Made by a program: the position numbers and the translations under genes. From NCBI GenBank assembly GCA_019636615.1, contig JAHBXF010000001.1, positions 930,001 through 994,000 of the forward strand: 64,000 nucleotides of DNA, given 5' to 3'. Under the pieces are notes generated by a model. It ran no database searches and was not told where the DNA came from. It saw nothing but the letters and a program-made list of their open reading frames with translations. This document shows, piece by piece, positions 62,535 to 64,000 of the stretch (positions are counted from its first letter, which is position 1; each line of letters begins with the position of its first letter). Source of the DNA: Phycisphaeraceae bacterium. GTDB taxonomy: Bacteria > Planctomycetota > Phycisphaerae > Phycisphaerales > UBA1924.

Positions 62535-64000
62535 ATGCCACGCCCCACAGCGCCGTCTTTCACGCCGCCAACACGCCCGGCCGAGATCGACCCGGCCTCA
62601 CCCCCCACCACGCCCGAGGCCCTGGCCTCGCTGCTGCGCGACGCCCTGGGCCTGCACATCCCGCGTTCGCCCATGATCACGTCGCACGCATCGCCCTTTG
62701 ACTACATCGCGCACGCGTTTCTCTGCGACTTTGCGCCCCAGCCCCCGGCGCCGCTCGATTGCGTGGTGTGGGCCAACCGCGGCGGGGGCAAGACCTTTCT
62801 GGGCGCGCTGGCCACCGCGCTCGACCTGCTCTTCAAGCCGGGCATCGAGGTGCGCATCCTCGCGGGCTCGCTCGAGCAGGCCCGCCGCATGCACGCGCAC
62901 CTCAAGCGGCTGCTCGACCCGGGCCGCAACTCGCCCCTGGCCCACGCCGCCAACGCGCGCATCACCGACCGCAGGATCACCCTGCCCAACGGCTCGGAGG
63001 CCGAGATCCTGGCGCAGTCGCACACCTCGGTGCGCGGCGCGCGCCCGCAGATCCTGCGGTGCGACGAGGCGGACCTCTTCAAGCGCGACGTGTGGGAGGC
63101 CGCGCAACTCACCCCGCGCAGCGCGCCGTGCGGGCGCGCGGCGGTTCGCGGGCGCATCGAGTGCTTCAGCACGATGCAGAACCCTCACGGGCTGATGCAC
63201 CAACTCGTCGAAGAATGCCGCGCCGGCAACCGCCGCCTCTTCCGCTGGGGGCTGCTCGACGTGCTGGAGCGCTGCGGCCCGGCGCACGGCTGCCGCGCGC
63301 CCGAAACCCCGGACGCACCCCCCGCCGAGAGCGCCCCCAAGCGGCCCGGCGACTGCGCCCTGTGGGACGACTGCCGCGGGCGCGCCAAACGCACCCCGCC
63401 GCCGGGGGGGCACATCACGGTGATGGACGCGCTGGCCCACAAGCGCCGCGTGTGCACCGCCACGTGGGTGGCCGAGATGCTCTGCCGCCGCCCGCGCCGC
63501 ACCGACGCGGTCTACCCCGAGTTTGACAGCGCGCACCACGTCGGCGAATGGACCACCGCCGACGGCCTGCTCTTTTCGCCCGCCGAAGAGCCCGTGCGCC
63601 TCGCCGCGTTCCTGGGCGGCATGGACTTTGGCATCCGCGACCCCACCGCCATTCTCTGGGCGGTGCTCGACGACCTGGGGCGGCTGACCATTCTTGACGA
63701 ACACATCGAGGCCGGCCGCCTGATGAACGACCACACCGCGCGCCTCCTGGCGGGCAACGCCGAGAAGAACACGGCGCGCGGCCTGCCCCCCTGGCCCGTG
63801 CCGCAGTGGATCGGCATCGACCCCGCCGGCCGGCAGATCAACCATCACACCGGCGAATCTTCGGCCGGGCTCATGCGCCGGGCCGGGCTGGCGGTGAAAA
63901 CCTCACCCCTCACCATCGGCGCCGGGGTGAGCCTGATTCGAGCGCGCCTGCGCCCGGCCGACGGCGCGCCGCCCCGCCTGCGCATCCACCGCCGCTGCGA
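62535..64000 (+). CDS. phage-type large terminase subunit, N-terminal part (runs off the window)
   Basis: At least 488 residues, open to the end of the window. The ATPase domain has Walker A in VVWANRGGGKTFLGALATAL and Walker B in LRCDEADLFKRD. It is followed by ECFSTMQNPHG (coupling motif region) and then an RNase H-like nuclease domain opening with LGGMDFGIRDPTAILWAVLDDLG and IGIDPAGRQINHH. Between the two is an insertion with CGPAHGC and CALWDDC, probably a zinc site. Large terminases drive DNA into procapsids, cutting the concatemer. GAGG lies just before the ATG at 62535. The C-terminal end is missing from the window. Confidence 0.88.
   Translation, partial: MPRPTAPSFTPPTRPAEIDPASPPTTPEALASLLRDALGLHIPRSPMITSHASPFDYIAHAFLCDFAPQPPAPLDCVVWANRGGGKTFLGALATALDLLFKPGIEVRILAGSLEQARRMHAHLKRLLDPGRNSPLAHAANARITDRRITLPNGSEAEILAQSHTSVRGARPQILRCDEADLFKRDVWEAAQLTPRSAPCGRAAVRGRIECFSTMQNPHGLMHQLVEECRAGNRRLFRWGLLDVLERCGPAHGCRAPETPDAPPAESAPKRPGDCALWDDCRGRAKRTPPPGGHITVMDALAHKRRVCTATWVAEMLCRRPRRTDAVYPEFDSAHHVGEWTTADGLLFSPAEEPVRLAAFLGGMDFGIRDPTAILWAVLDDLGRLTILDEHIEAGRLMNDHTARLLAGNAEKNTARGLPPWPVPQWIGIDPAGRQINHHTGESSAGLMRRAGLAVKTSPLTIGAGVSLIRARLRPADGAPPRLRIHRRC

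Overview
The window is GC-rich bacterial chromosome, most likely from a planctomycete of the class Phycisphaerae. Three features point there. Four secreted proteins end in paired Ca-loop dockerin repeats with a final GC/SC-type tail. Three others end in a short exosortase-type tail (PTP motif, hydrophobic stretch, Arg cluster). The housekeeping genes (dnaN, recA, clpC, mcsA/mcsB, moxR-like, RNase R, a PIN/TRAM protein) are scattered rather than clustered as in Proteobacteria. Assignment below class is not possible from the sequence alone.

Layout. 1-8.3 kb: the 5' part of nuoD (minus strand, TTG start), a membrane-anchored thioredoxin, two paralogous two-TM proteins around a small exported Cys-rich protein, and a 1525-residue AsmA-like protein. 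8.5-20.2 kb: three dockerin-tailed secreted proteins, an OPT transporter, a VOC protein, a sortilin/BNR beta-propeller protein, an Mla-type ABC ATPase and a squalene/phytoene synthase. 20.2-29.6 kb: an accessory island. It opens with three 109-bp tandem repeats full of hairpins and continues with three orphan RHS C-terminal toxin/immunity modules, plus a separate nuclease-like tip with an unknown partner. It ends in an intact IS5-family element inserted next to the N-terminal stub of an AAA ATPase gene. Two of the three RHS copies carry the same in-frame TGA where the first has TTA.

29.7-41.2 kb: a CoiA-like protein, McsA and McsB (protein arginine kinase), DnaN, transketolase, RecA with a long low-complexity N-terminal extension, a SnoaL-like protein and ClpC. 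McsAB and ClpC together suggest phospho-arginine-marked proteolysis. 41.3-44.9 kb: three PEP-CTERM-like exported proteins. Two share the same promoter (TTGACA-N17-CACAAT) and a conserved structured 5' leader of about 230-270 nt. Two share a nearly identical 3' end that includes the terminator. This looks like an uncharacterised co-regulated expression module.

45-58.8 kb: a MoxR ATPase, RNase R, a HIT protein, a PIN/TRAM protein, a UvrD-type helicase fused to a PD-(D/E)XK nuclease, a DUF1801 protein, a UDP-galactopyranose mutase of eukaryotic type, a LuxR-type regulator and a dockerin-tailed HAF-repeat protein. 59.3-64.0 kb: the left part of a prophage or packaging-type element. A leftward LexA/CI-like S24 repressor is separated by a symmetric operator/promoter region from a rightward operon encoding a two-HTH protein, an ABC ATPase, a GNAT protein and a large terminase. 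The terminase runs off the window.
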